Source: an uncultured Dokdonia sp. (lineage in GTDB: Bacteria > Bacteroidota > Bacteroidia > Flavobacteriales > Flavobacteriaceae). Taken from it: 64,000 nt of DNA. Numbering within the stretch: position 1 is the stretch's first letter; the number at the start of each line of letters is the position of its first letter. This document shows, in pieces, positions 33,981 through 43,800 of this stretch. The notes under the pieces are model-generated. The model did not search any database and was not told the DNA's origin. It worked only from the letters and a program-made list of their open reading frames with translations. Location of the stretch: assembly GCF_947492815.1 (NCBI RefSeq), contig NZ_CANLOB010000013.1:62001-126000 (forward strand), written 5' to 3'. Both the position numbers and the translations under genes were made by a program.

Positions 33981-36041
33981 TTAATTTAAAAATCGCTGTA
34001 ATACTTTACTAATTGCAGCTGGATCTACAGGTTTTGAAATAAAATCATCACATCCTGCTTTAAAAGCTCTTTGAATATCAGCCTGTGTAGAATATGCTGT
34101 TTGTGCTATTATAGGTAATTGAGGATTTATTTTCTTTAATTCTTTTGTGGCATCATGTCCATTCATAATGGGCATTTGAATATCCATAAAAACAAGATCT
34201 ATCATATTATTTTCTGTATATATATTGACAGCTTCTTTTCCGTTTTTAGCTCTGTAGATAGATAATTTATGATCATCGTATCTTTTTAAAATTGTTTTTA
34301 GGAACAAATAATTTACCTCTCCATCTTCGGCAATAAGAATAGAGTATTCATCATTTTTTGATGTTGTCATCATTCTTTCATCTGTGGTTGCTGTAGTCGT
34401 GTTGGATGGATTGTAAGGAATGTCTATGATAAAAGTAGCTCCTTCTCCTGGTTTTGACTTTACCGAAAGATGTCCATTCATGATGGTACAGTATGACTTC
34501 GTTATGGAAAGACCTAATCCTAAACCTTCAAAAAGATTAACATCTTCTTTGTCAGATTTAGAATAGTTTTCAAATATAGATGATTGATGCTCTTCAGAAA
34601 TTCCAATTCCAGTATCTTCAATAGTAATATAGATGCGATTTTCTGCTTTGCGTACACCTATCTTAACATGTCCTTTCTCCGTAAACTTTATAGCATTATC
34701 TATCAGATAGTTGATTGATTTTGATAATTTCATCTTGTCAATAAGAATACCGCTATCTTCTTCAGAAATTGTGTCTAGCAGTTCATAAGTGATTCCTTTT
34801 TTTAATGCTTTGTTTTTGTAAGTATCAAACGAGTTTTTAACGAGTTGTTTTATATCTGTATTTCGTTTTTTTGAAATCACTTGACTACTTTGTAACAATG
34901 AGATTTCGAGTACATTATCCATCATTTCCATGAGCCTATCACATCCATCTGTAATAATACTGGCATATTCTTCTTGTTCTTCTAAAGTAATTCCTGTTTT
35001 ATTAAGTAGCCCAGTAAATCCCATAATAGCATTCATAGGCGTACGCATTTCATGAGAGATATTATTAATAAATGATGTTTTTAGTTTACTACTTTCTTCA
35101 GCTTTCTTTTTTGCCTTTTCTAACTCTACAGTTCGTGCAGTGACTTTCCATTTTAGAAAGCGATTTATGGCAGTAATAATAACCATTAATAAAGCTATAA
35201 TACTCGCAATAGCAATCCAAAATTGTAATTGCATATAAAAGGGAGTTGCAACATTATATAACCACTCTTCTCTAATAGCACTTCTTTCTTTATACGTAAT
35301 ACTTTCAGTTCCTTTGTATATAATATTATTAAGTTCAGGGTGTGTTTTTGTAACAGCAATACCAGGTTTATACTCATAATCTAGTATAGAAATAACATGT
35401 AACCTATTAAGCTGATTTGATTTTATAAAAAAACTAGTAACCGCTTTCGGACCTATATAAAAATCTGCTTTCCCCTGCTGAACCCATTGCAGACATTCAA
35501 GATCATTTTTACAACCATCTTTAACAGTAATCGTTGGATGTTTTTCTTTTACATAATCAATGATAGCAAAGCCTTTTGGCATCGCAATTTTTTTTCCAAG
35601 AAGATCTTCTAGTTGTATACCAAAAGATTGGGTTGTGTCTCCTACAATCACATATGGAGAGTGATAGAGTTTTTCGTAAAAATTTAAATATTTTTCACGA
35701 ATATCATTTCTTTGAATTTCTAGAATGAGATCGATTTTTTGATCTTTTGCATCTTGGAGAACTTTAGAAAAGTTTTGGTATTCTACATATTCAAATTTAT
35801 AATTAAGTTTTTCTTCTAACTTTAATAAGTAATCCATTAAAATTCCTTCTAATTCACCAGATTCATCTTTGAAATTGTAAGGTGGATAGTAGGGAAAAAC
35901 AGCAATTTTAATAGGCTCTGCGGTAGTTAACCAATCTTGCTCCTCTGGAGTTAAAATGGAAGAATCATTACATGAGATAGCAATAATTGCTAAGGTAAAT
36001 ATGAGCAGAACCTTTTTAGGAACAGTCATCCAATATTTCAT
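33981..36041 (-). CDS. Hybrid sensor histidine kinase with periplasmic SBP domain
   Basis: A 686-residue protein: signal with a lipobox-like ISCN (Cys24), a type 3 solute-binding domain (about 35-265, EPIKIAVFPYYPPYNFKDESG), one transmembrane helix (about 270-292), HisKA with His330 (NNISHEMRTPMNAIMG), HATPase (about 430-545, GLGLGLSITKSYC) and a C-terminal receiver with Asp620 (LVFMDIQMPIMNGHD). SBP-type sensors detect amino acids or other small solutes in the periplasm. It has no separate DNA-binding domain, so an unlinked partner would complete the relay. A lipid-anchored N-terminus in a membrane kinase is odd. Confidence 0.9.
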   Translation of the reverse strand: MKYWMTVPKKVLLIFTLAIIAISCNDSSILTPEEQDWLTTAEPIKIAVFPYYPPYNFKDESGELEGILMDYLLKLEEKLNYKFEYVEYQNFSKVLQDAKDQKIDLILEIQRNDIREKYLNFYEKLYHSPYVIVGDTTQSFGIQLEDLLGKKIAMPKGFAIIDYVKEKHPTITVKDGCKNDLECLQWVQQGKADFYIGPKAVTSFFIKSNQLNRLHVISILDYEYKPGIAVTKTHPELNNIIYKGTESITYKERSAIREEWLYNVATPFYMQLQFWIAIASIIALLMVIITAINRFLKWKVTARTVELEKAKKKAEESSKLKTSFINNISHEMRTPMNAIMGFTGLLNKTGITLEEQEEYASIITDGCDRLMEMMDNVLEISLLQSSQVISKKRNTDIKQLVKNSFDTYKNKALKKGITYELLDTISEEDSGILIDKMKLSKSINYLIDNAIKFTEKGHVKIGVRKAENRIYITIEDTGIGISEEHQSSIFENYSKSDKEDVNLFEGLGLGLSITKSYCTIMNGHLSVKSKPGEGATFIIDIPYNPSNTTTATTDERMMTTSKNDEYSILIAEDGEVNYLFLKTILKRYDDHKLSIYRAKNGKEAVNIYTENNMIDLVFMDIQMPIMNGHDATKELKKINPQLPIIAQTAYSTQADIQRAFKAGCDDFISKPVDPAAISKVLQRFLN

Positions 36042-36126
36042 GATTATTTAGTTAGTTGAACTAAATATAAAGAAAAATATATTGACCAAAGTGCTAACTA
36101 TCTCTGTAGTAGATTGATGGTTAATT

Positions 36127-36969
36127 TTAAGTAGGGAAATACCACGTAAGAATGCGACTTTTTTTATGTCCTTGATGCATTTCAATTACTTGATGCGTCG
36201 CTGTAAGCTTTTGTAATTGCTTTAAAAGTTTTGGAAGATTCTCTTTTTTAGAAATTAAAGTTGTAAAAATACCTACTTGATCTTTGAAGTCAACACTTTG
36301 TTTGATCATTCTCTTTACAAATAATGCTTCTCCACCATTACACCATAATTCATTAGATACACCCCCAAAATTACGAGAGGTTGCTTTGGTAAGTTGTAGT
36401 TTTTTATTTTTCTGAGTGTTTGCTTTTTGAGCGTCCTTAGCAGAAGTATAAAATGGAGGATTACACATGGTGAAATCAAAATACTCATCTTTTTGAATAA
36501 TCCCTTTAAAAATATGAGCCGGTGCTTCTTGTAGTCGTATTTCGATATCAGTAGAAGCCTCAGTTGCATTTTGCTTTGCAATAGCAACCGATGACTTACT
36601 GATGTCTGCCCCAACCATATGCCATTTGTAGATTTGTGTTGCTAGTAAAGGATAGATACAATTTGCACCTACCCCTATGTCTAGCCCCCTACAGTATTCC
36701 TTTGTTTTTATAATGCCTGCTATATAATGTATATAATCAACTCTGTTAGGGATAGGAGGGCAGAGGTAGCCATCAGGTATATCCCAATTATTGATGTTAT
36801 AATACTGACTTAATAATGCTTTATTAAGTGCTTTTACAGCTAGCGCATTTGAAAAATCAATTGTTTTAATGTTGTATTCATTTACAAAAACATACTCTTT
36901 TAAAAGTGAATTAGATTTTTGTAACGACTCAAAATCATATGAAGTATTATGAAGGTTATTGGGATGCAA
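36127..36969 (-). CDS. rlmF: 23S rRNA (adenine(1618)-N(6))-methyltransferase
   Basis: A 280-residue SAM-dependent methyltransferase that adds a methyl group to A1618 of 23S rRNA (E. coli numbering). The family start is MHPNNLHNTSYDFESL, then IDFSNALAVKALNKALL and WDIPDGYLCPPIPNRVDYIHY. The SAM site is GLDIGVGANCIYPLL and the catalytic motif is CNPPFYTS. It is a single-copy housekeeping enzyme. It lies between the hybrid kinase and an exported protein gene with no obvious operon link. Confidence 0.93.
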   Translation of the reverse strand: MHPNNLHNTSYDFESLQKSNSLLKEYVFVNEYNIKTIDFSNALAVKALNKALLSQYYNINNWDIPDGYLCPPIPNRVDYIHYIAGIIKTKEYCRGLDIGVGANCIYPLLATQIYKWHMVGADISKSSVAIAKQNATEASTDIEIRLQEAPAHIFKGIIQKDEYFDFTMCNPPFYTSAKDAQKANTQKNKKLQLTKATSRNFGGVSNELWCNGGEALFVKRMIKQSVDFKDQVGIFTTLISKKENLPKLLKQLQKLTATHQVIEMHQGHKKSRILTWYFPT

Positions 36970-37015
36970 AATAGATACTGTTTTATAGTTGCAAGATACT
37001 CAATAACCTTAGAGG

Positions 37016-37723
37016 TTATCTAATATAAACTTCTACCGTCATGTTTGCATTTCCCCAGTTATAATTAGCTCCTGATTCAGCATACCTATTAAACACATAG
37101 GTAATATCATCTATTTCTTCATTTTGCTCTATATATCCATTTAGAGTGTATGTAAAACTACGATCTGAAGAAGTAGCAGAAATTATTTCTGTATATAAAG
37201 CAGAAAGTGTATTCATTTTTGCAATTTGAGAGGTGTGACCAGCAGCATCTCCCTGAAGTGGTAGCGAAAACTTTCTGGAACCAGCAGTAGCTTCAATACC
37301 ATTTTTTAAGAAACGAATACCCATGTATGTGCCCAATGGCATTTCTTCTACTTCAGCACCCATAGGAACCGAATATGTTACTTTTATAACGGCTTCTCTG
37401 TTAGCCGGGATGGTAATCGTTTGGGCCATTCCAATATTTATATTGCTTACGGTACTGGTACCAAAAGGGCGCGTAACTCTTACACTATTTGGAGCTTCTA
37501 AAGTGAAAATTTCATAAAGAGATAATCTATTTGACTTTACCACATTACCACTATCATCTACCGCAAGTGTAGTAGCTGGGGTGGAACCTTCTGTAGGTGT
37601 AGTACGAATTCTTAACTCACCATTTACATCAAGTGTTTTGGTAGGTGCTGTTGTATTAATTCCAATTTGAGCATTTGCAAAAGATGCAACAGCTAACATA
37701 GTAACTATAAGTAACTTTTTCAT
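37016..37723 (-). CDS. Exported protein of unknown function with TapA/tail-fibre-like start
   Basis: 235 residues from ATG 37723 (MKKLLIVTMLAVASFANAQ), a clear signal peptide; the longer frame adds 22 residues. The first mature segment, IGINTTAPTKTLDVNGELRI then STPATTLAVDDSGNVV, is the motif found at the start of many Bacteroidota surface proteins that resemble phage tail-fibre shafts. The rest is beta-rich and has no named family. It is probably on the cell surface or in the periplasm. Confidence 0.8.
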   Translation of the reverse strand: MKKLLIVTMLAVASFANAQIGINTTAPTKTLDVNGELRIRTTPTEGSTPATTLAVDDSGNVVKSNRLSLYEIFTLEAPNSVRVTRPFGTSTVSNINIGMAQTITIPANREAVIKVTYSVPMGAEVEEMPLGTYMGIRFLKNGIEATAGSRKFSLPLQGDAAGHTSQIAKMNTLSALYTEIISATSSDRSFTYTLNGYIEQNEEIDDITYVFNRYAESGANYNWGNANMTVEVYIR

Positions 37724-38048
37724 TTTAATCAGATTTGGGTGAGACAAAACTATGTAAAACAAAAGGCTCAATTTTAGTATTATACTCACTTTTCGATAAG
37801 AGCAATAAAAAAATCGTTTAACTTCACAGTTTTTATAAAAAATTCTTACAAAAAAAGGAAAAAACGTATCGATTTTATGGTAATTTTAGTGTTTGTTTAC
37901 GGTTTTACCATTGCAAAAACGACGGTTTTTTGTTAAAAATCTATCATTTTTCAGTTACTATAATGATGATTTCAATATCTTAAATAGATGAAATTCATAG
38001 TTTATTTTATCGCTTTACTCTCTTTAAAATATTGAATCTCACAATTTC

Positions 38049-38062
38049 GCTTTCGCGAAAGC
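38049..38062. repeat. Palindrome core CGCTTTCGCGAAAG (intergenic)
   Basis: Copy with a shortened right arm (GCAT instead of GCGT), in the divergent promoter region. Confidence 0.9.
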
Positions 38063-38153
38063 ATATATAAAACAATAGATTTCATACTTATAATAGCAGT
38101 ATCTTAACATTAAAATAGTACGGTTCATACTAAATAAAGAGGGGATGATTGTT

Positions 38154-38161
38154 TATTTTTG
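38154..38161 (+). promoter_or_regulatory. Candidate -7 element for the T9SS protein gene
   Basis: TATTTTTG, a full match to TAnnTTTG, 17 bp before ATG 38179. No clear -33 TTG. Confidence 0.4.
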
Positions 38162-38178
38162 CAGGGCTATATTAAAGA

Positions 38179-40521
38179 ATGAAACATCCTATTTTATTTT
38201 TATGTTCTCTTTTTCCGCTTTTTATGTTTAGTCAAAGCATACAAGTGGATAGTCAGAGCTTTACTCCTCAAGAATTAATTGAAGATATTCTTATAGATAG
38301 TAATTGTATAGATGCTGTTGTTGTGACAAATGTAGTAGGAGGTGACTTTGGAGGAAGCGATCAGAGCTATGGATATTTTGATGCCACTAATACTTCATTT
38401 CCTTTTGAAGAAGGCATCTTACTTAGTACTGGGCGTTTACAAAACACACAGGGGCCTAATACAAGCTTAAGTGATGATGATGCACCAGGTTGGGCAGGAG
38501 ATGCAGATTTAGAGATGGTTCTTAATGAATCTAATACTATAAATGCAACTATATTAGAGTTTCAGTTTAGTTCGTCGGCTTCAGAAATAAGCTTTCGCTA
38601 CATATTTGCTTCAGAAGAGTATCAAGAAGGAAATCCTAATACATGTCAGTTTTCTGATCTTTTTGGTTTTTTAATACGTCCTTTAGGAGAACAGCAATAC
38701 GAAAATATAGCTTTAGTACCAGATACAGATACACCTGTAAAAGTAACCACAGTACATCCAGAGATTCCAAATGGGTGCCCGGCAGAGAATGAATTCTTTT
38801 TTGAAAGCTTCAATGGAGCTAATGTTCCTATTAACTTTAATGGACAAACAAAAGTTATTGAGGCAACAGCGCAAATCATACCTAATACAACGTATGAAGT
38901 AAAATTAGTGATTGCAGATGAACAGAATTTTAGATTTGATTCTGCAGTATTTTTAGAAGCGGGTAGCTTTGAATTAGCAACAGAACTCGGACCAAATCGA
39001 TTATTGAGTACGGGAAATGCTTTATGTGAAAATGAAACCTTAACATTGGATGCTACTGAAGCAGATGTTACAGGATATACTTGGTTTAGAGATGGGATTG
39101 TATTACCCGCAGAGACTTCAGCAATGTTAGTCGTAGATACTCCAGGTTTTTATGAAGTAACTGTTGGATTACAAAATGGATGCGAATCTTTTGGAGAGAT
39201 TGTGATTGAGTTTGCAGACACCCCTATAGTAGTAGATGTCTCTGTAGAAGTTTGTGATATAGATCAAGATGGAAGTCTTACCTATAATCTATTTAGTACG
39301 AATGATGCTGTTACCAATAATGATAGTTCAATTTTTATTTCAGATTTTTTCTTAGATGTTTCAGACGCTATGTTGGATGTGAATTCGATTCCAACACCTA
39401 CTGCTTATGAGATCACGAATCCTGGTGAAACATTATTTGCTAGAGTAGAGAATCAACCGGGGTGTTTTGCTATTGCAGAAGTTACCATTACTTTAACAAC
39501 TACGGTTACACCATTACAGATTGATCCTTTTCAACTATGTGATGAGACACCTATTGATGGTTTCGCTAGTTTTTCTTTACCAACGATTACTGCTACCTTT
39601 AATAGTCAATTGCCTGCTGATGCTGTTGTACAGTATTATGAGACACAAAATGATGCTTCCTTAGATGAAAATCGTTTGAGTTCTCCATTTATAAATACGC
39701 TGGAAAATAATCAGGAGATCTTTGTTAGAGTGTTTAGTGAAACGGATTGTATTGCTATTAGTTCAGTATTACTTGAAGTATTCGATACTCCTGTACTTGC
39801 TGATGGGGTATTACTTAATTATTGTTTGAATGATTTTCCAAGTACTATAGAACTTGATAGTGGAGTACTAGGAAATACAAATGGTCTTTCCTATAGTTGG
39901 ACATTTAATGGGAGTACTTTAGCTGCTACTACCTCTTCTATAGCGATTAATGAGCCCGGTAATTATATGGTAACTGTAACAAATAATAATGGGTGTAGCT
40001 CCACACGTAGTATCTCTGTACAAGCGTCTGATGTGGCAACTATAGAAAGTATTACAGTCGAAGATCAGAATCAAAGTACCACGGTTACAGTGATGGTTTC
40101 TGGTCAAGGAGATTATGAATATGCATTAGATAATGTGTTTGGACCTTATGTTGAGCTACCGGTCTTTACAGATGTTTCTTCTGGCTTTCATACCGTATAT
40201 GTAAGAGATAGAAATGGATGTGGTATTATTACGGGAGAAGTTGCTGTGATTGGTTTTCCAAATTTCTTTACGCCTAACGGTGATGGCATACACGATACTT
40301 GGAAAGTAGATGGTGCTACTAATACTTTAAACCCAACAGAGCAATTTGTGATTTTTGACCGTTATGGTAAAATCTTATTCTCTAGACGTCGTATGGGGAA
40401 TGGGTGGGATGGTACCTATCAAGGTGAAATCATGCCTTCTAATGATTACTGGTACTTAATTACATTTACAGATGGCCGTACCTTTAGAGGACATTTTTCT
40501 TTGATTAAAAGGGGAGGGTAA
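38179..40521 (+). CDS. Choice-of-anchor L protein with T9SS type B sorting domain
   Basis: A 780-residue surface protein with a signal peptide (to about residue 19, FMFSQ). The N-terminal domain (about 25-260) fits choice-of-anchor L: SFTPQELIEDILIDSNCIDAV, then ISFRYIFASEEYQEG and GFLIRPL. Several Ig/PKD-like repeats follow (each with CxxxG-type patterns). The C-terminal type IX secretion type B domain is clear: FPNFFTPNGDGIHDTWKV, QFVIFDRYGKILFS, GWDGTYQG, YWYLITFTDGR. The protein is thus exported by the type IX secretion system. Similar proteins act in surface adhesion or gliding; the ligand is unknown. Confidence 0.93.
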   Translation: MKHPILFLCSLFPLFMFSQSIQVDSQSFTPQELIEDILIDSNCIDAVVVTNVVGGDFGGSDQSYGYFDATNTSFPFEEGILLSTGRLQNTQGPNTSLSDDDAPGWAGDADLEMVLNESNTINATILEFQFSSSASEISFRYIFASEEYQEGNPNTCQFSDLFGFLIRPLGEQQYENIALVPDTDTPVKVTTVHPEIPNGCPAENEFFFESFNGANVPINFNGQTKVIEATAQIIPNTTYEVKLVIADEQNFRFDSAVFLEAGSFELATELGPNRLLSTGNALCENETLTLDATEADVTGYTWFRDGIVLPAETSAMLVVDTPGFYEVTVGLQNGCESFGEIVIEFADTPIVVDVSVEVCDIDQDGSLTYNLFSTNDAVTNNDSSIFISDFFLDVSDAMLDVNSIPTPTAYEITNPGETLFARVENQPGCFAIAEVTITLTTTVTPLQIDPFQLCDETPIDGFASFSLPTITATFNSQLPADAVVQYYETQNDASLDENRLSSPFINTLENNQEIFVRVFSETDCIAISSVLLEVFDTPVLADGVLLNYCLNDFPSTIELDSGVLGNTNGLSYSWTFNGSTLAATTSSIAINEPGNYMVTVTNNNGCSSTRSISVQASDVATIESITVEDQNQSTTVTVMVSGQGDYEYALDNVFGPYVELPVFTDVSSGFHTVYVRDRNGCGIITGEVAVIGFPNFFTPNGDGIHDTWKVDGATNTLNPTEQFVIFDRYGKILFSRRRMGNGWDGTYQGEIMPSNDYWYLITFTDGRTFRGHFSLIKRGG

Positions 40522-40526
40522 TTATT

Positions 40527-40913
40527 CTATGCCTTCCTATGTTCTTTAGTATAATGCATAAGAGCTTTATACTGGTTTAACCCCATACCTAATACTATAA
40601 TAGCAACAATGCTAATGCTATAAATACCTGTATTCGTAATATGAAAGGGATTTGTAATCATAAGTATAATACTTCCTAAAACCCATAAAAAGTCTTGAAC
40701 GATAATAGCTATCACACCAGACTTACGTAATTTGAATATTTCATAAGTTATTGTTGCAGAAAAAAATAATAGTAAACTACCTATTATCCAAAATATGCTA
40801 TTATTCCCTGTCCCAAATTCATGCGCTATTCGTTGATTTGCTATAATCAAAATGAGACCTGATAAAGAGGAAAATACCGCGTTTAGAGTTAATGCTTTTT
40901 GTAATTTATTCAT
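40527..40913 (-). CDS. Four-helix membrane protein of unknown function
   Basis: A 128-residue integral membrane protein with four hydrophobic helices (about 10-27, 40-58, 70-87, 98-115). A small charged C-terminal tail (KALMHYTKEHRKA) follows. No named family is recognised. It lies 56 bp downstream of the Crp-type regulator on the same strand and 5 bp tail to tail from the T9SS gene. Confidence 0.7.
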   Translation of the reverse strand: MNKLQKALTLNAVFSSLSGLILIIANQRIAHEFGTGNNSIFWIIGSLLLFFSATITYEIFKLRKSGVIAIIVQDFLWVLGSIILMITNPFHITNTGIYSISIVAIIVLGMGLNQYKALMHYTKEHRKA

Positions 40914-40969
40914 CTTAAAATACTTTATTCAAAAGTATTTCTAAGACAAATAAAAACTCTTGACATTTG

Positions 40970-41545
40970 TTAAGAATTTGATCCTATCCCTTTTCTTAAC
41001 CTACTTAATGATTCTGGTGTAATACCTAACATAGAAGCTATATATTGTAATGGTACATGATTAAAAAGAGATGGTTCTTCTTGTAATAGTTTTTCGAATC
41101 GTTGTTTTGCCGTAGTATGTAAATGTGAAAACATTTTTTGCTCTAAAAGCGCAAAAGAACTAGCTAATAATAGATTGTCAAACTCTAACCATTTTGGTTG
41201 ACTTTGACATAAATAAAAATGATCTTCTCTACTTAGAATATATACTTCGGAGTTAGTGATTGCCGTAATATTCCAATAATTTGATGTTTGAAAAACAAAA
41301 CTAGATACTGATGTAATAAACTTGCCTTGACTTCCTATCCAGAGCGTAATTTCTTTCCCGTCAGAAATGTCATACATTCTTAGATAACCAGATGCAATAA
41401 AAATTAATTGATTTGAAATGCTCCCAGATTCTAGTAAAAATGTTCCCTTAGATACTGTAACTGGCTCAAAGAATGATACAATTGTATCTAGAGTTTCGTT
41501 TTGAACTGGTACGTGTTTTGTGATACAATCTTTTAATTGTTGCAT
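40970..41545 (-). CDS. Crp/Fnr family transcriptional regulator
   Basis: A 191-residue regulator. The N-terminal cNMP-binding-like beta-barrel (about 25-115) has VSKGTFLLESGSISNQLIFIASG. The canonical phosphate-binding cAMP motif is not conserved, so the ligand is not cAMP with certainty. The C-terminal HTH is YIASMLGITPESLSRLRKGI. It follows the acylase stop by 6 bp on the same strand, so it is probably co-transcribed with it and may control the string. Confidence 0.9.
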   Translation of the reverse strand: MQQLKDCITKHVPVQNETLDTIVSFFEPVTVSKGTFLLESGSISNQLIFIASGYLRMYDISDGKEITLWIGSQGKFITSVSSFVFQTSNYWNITAITNSEVYILSREDHFYLCQSQPKWLEFDNLLLASSFALLEQKMFSHLHTTAKQRFEKLLQEEPSLFNHVPLQYIASMLGITPESLSRLRKGIGSNS

Positions 41546-41551
41546 ACATTA

Positions 41552-43741
41552 TTATTTCTCCCCAGGATGGTATGTTTTCTTAGCTCTTTTTAAAACATCT
41601 TCTTTATAGAAAGCCACTTCTTTAAATTCACCATTTACATACGGGTTTATTTGATCATCAAAGTGTGGAGAGTCTGGATTACCACTTTGTCCACCAGCAA
41701 GACTTGTTTTTGCTTTTACTTTATCACCAAATTCAACCACAGCAACAAAACTATTCCCACGAGTACCGTATATTTTTTTAGTACCATTGTTATACCGTTC
41801 TCCGTAGGCTGCAAGTGCTCCCCAACGACCGGATGCTAAACCAACAGGCGTACTTGGAAGGTCATCATTAAAGGGTTGACGTATGTCGCCATTAATACGC
41901 TGAAAACGATTCACTTCTCCCCAAGGTATAAGAACACGTCCAAAATCTGCTTCTAATTGGGTAATTACATTTGTGAAAATTTCCATGCGCTCTTCTAGTG
42001 GTGATTCCTTTCCAAAGTAGGAGAGGAGATTCATTGTAGATAATTTCTGTTCAGGACGTTTTCCGTTTTTAAAATATGCTGTTCCGTAATAATGGGCCAG
42101 TGTCATCGCTGTAGATGTTGTAGATGTTCTATAATCCCAATTACGAAGTATTTCTATATAAGCTCCCGTCTTTTTAGTACGATCTATTTTGTCATAGGCT
42201 TCTACGAGTCCCGGAATTAATGCTTCAAATGCGGGTAGGTAAGAATCATATCCTAGGTCTATCAAGCTCTCTAACGTATAGTCTTTGCCTTCTTTTAAAA
42301 GTTCAATGGCATGTATCCCTCTAAAATTCTCTCTATCTATAGACATATAGTTTGGGTAGTCTTCTTTTTTAGGACTGTATGCTAAAGCTGCTGTAAAGGG
42401 TGTCGAATTACAGTTTTGTAACCACCCATTTTCAGGATTTAAAAGCATAATCGTTTCATCTACGGTATGTAATCCTTGCCAATCTGTTTTAGGGTTACTA
42501 CCATCTATAGGTTGTGTATAGTCAAAAGAAGTATCTCGTTTAGGAATATAATTCCCATGGAAGTAGGCAATATTTCCTTCGGCATCTGCATAGACAGTAT
42601 TGTTTGAAGAGTTGGTACGGATATCCATCATTTCCCTAAACCCTTTGTATCCATCTTGCTTAGATCTAATATAAGATTGTTTTAAAGCATTCACAGGTTC
42701 CCACATTAATGCAGAGGCCACCCATTTACCATTTTTCATATGTGTAATAGGTCCATGATGCGTTCGGTAGGCAGGAATCACTTTTTCCTTCATCTCAACT
42801 CCATCTTTATATCGTATGGTCATATCATATTGTTCTACAGGTTTCATTTCATCTCCATAGCGATATACCAAATTTCCATTATGATCTTCTTCTACGGTTT
42901 CAACAAACTCATCTATAACATCTGTATAGGTGGAGGTATGCATCCAACCTGTTTTTTCGTTAAATCCTTGGTATACAAAAAATTGCCCCCAAGTTACAGC
43001 GCCATAAGCATTGAGACCTTCTTCACTTACCACATGTACTTCTCCTCTAAAGTAAAAAGAAGTATGCGGATTGATTAATAGTAATGGATTTCCAGATTTG
43101 GTAAGTTTTCCAGAAATAGCAATACCATTAGAACCTTGTGGTTCTTGCATTTCTTGCTCTTGCATCATAGCTACTTCGAGTGCTTTAGGGATTTCCATTC
43201 CACTTTCATACATCGCTGCTATTTTTTTAGTGGATACACGTTCTATATCACCACCTATAGAGCCTTCACTAAAATACATAGGCATCCAAGGTTCAAAATG
43301 TGTAATCACTCTAGGAGTTACTTCGGGATGTGTCTCTAAATAGTAGTTGATCCCATCTGCAAAAGCGACACATAACTTTTTTAGCCATTCAGGACTGCGT
43401 TCATAATTGGCAATGGCTTCTTCTTGTGTCATATATAATTTAGCACGCACATCACTATAGATAGCCTTTTCACCTTCAACTTCAGCAAGACGTCCTGTTG
43501 CCCAAATATAATTTTGTTCTACACGATTAAAATCATCTTCACTTTGTGCATAGAGTAATCCAAAAACAGCATCGGCATCCGTTTTTCCATAAATATGAGG
43601 GACTCCAAAATCATCTCTAATAATGGTAGTGTTTTGAGCATGTGTTTCCCATCGTTGCTGTTCTGCAGTTTTAGTAGGTTCGGTCTTACAGGAAACAATA
43701 AGTAAAAATGTAGTGCAAAAAAGTAGAGAGTATAATCGCAT
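41552..43741 (-). CDS. Penicillin acylase family lipoprotein
   Basis: A 729-residue N-terminal nucleophile amidase. A lipobox (LLIVSC, Cys18) gives a membrane anchor. The family is made as one chain and cut before the nucleophilic Ser. Here that is Ser204 in QGSNGIAISG, preceded by the alpha-subunit start (TTIIRDDFGVPHIYGKTDADA) and followed by the beta subunit with NPLLLINPHT and YGAVTWGQFFVYQGFNEKTGWMH. Substrates of the family include acyl-homoserine lactones, beta-lactams and acylated peptides; which one applies is open. It is upstream of a Crp-type regulator and downstream of a LamG lipoprotein gene. Confidence 0.9.
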   Translation of the reverse strand: MRLYSLLFCTTFLLIVSCKTEPTKTAEQQRWETHAQNTTIIRDDFGVPHIYGKTDADAVFGLLYAQSEDDFNRVEQNYIWATGRLAEVEGEKAIYSDVRAKLYMTQEEAIANYERSPEWLKKLCVAFADGINYYLETHPEVTPRVITHFEPWMPMYFSEGSIGGDIERVSTKKIAAMYESGMEIPKALEVAMMQEQEMQEPQGSNGIAISGKLTKSGNPLLLINPHTSFYFRGEVHVVSEEGLNAYGAVTWGQFFVYQGFNEKTGWMHTSTYTDVIDEFVETVEEDHNGNLVYRYGDEMKPVEQYDMTIRYKDGVEMKEKVIPAYRTHHGPITHMKNGKWVASALMWEPVNALKQSYIRSKQDGYKGFREMMDIRTNSSNNTVYADAEGNIAYFHGNYIPKRDTSFDYTQPIDGSNPKTDWQGLHTVDETIMLLNPENGWLQNCNSTPFTAALAYSPKKEDYPNYMSIDRENFRGIHAIELLKEGKDYTLESLIDLGYDSYLPAFEALIPGLVEAYDKIDRTKKTGAYIEILRNWDYRTSTTSTAMTLAHYYGTAYFKNGKRPEQKLSTMNLLSYFGKESPLEERMEIFTNVITQLEADFGRVLIPWGEVNRFQRINGDIRQPFNDDLPSTPVGLASGRWGALAAYGERYNNGTKKIYGTRGNSFVAVVEFGDKVKAKTSLAGGQSGNPDSPHFDDQINPYVNGEFKEVAFYKEDVLKRAKKTYHPGEK

Positions 43742-43771
43742 GGTTGTATGTTATAAATATAATGGTGACTG

Positions 43772-43795
43772 TATACGCTTTCGCGAAAGCGTATA
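43772..43795. repeat. Palindrome in extended context TATACGCTTTCGCGAAAGCGTATA
   Basis: The longest perfect palindrome copy in the window (24 bp): the 18-bp core extended by three bases of symmetric sequence on each side. It lies 5 bp after the LamG lipoprotein stop and 30 bp before the acylase start. Confidence 0.95.
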
Positions 43796-43800
43796 AAACA

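Larger units (their letters stand above)
37724..38178. other. Intergenic region, divergent promoters
   Basis: 455 bp without a gene. Very AT-rich, with poly-A and poly-T runs near 37800-37935. One palindrome copy lies at 38049-38062. A -7-like TATTTTTG (38154-38161) is 17 bp before the start of the T9SS protein gene. I see no hairpin or small ORF that stands out. Confidence 0.7.
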
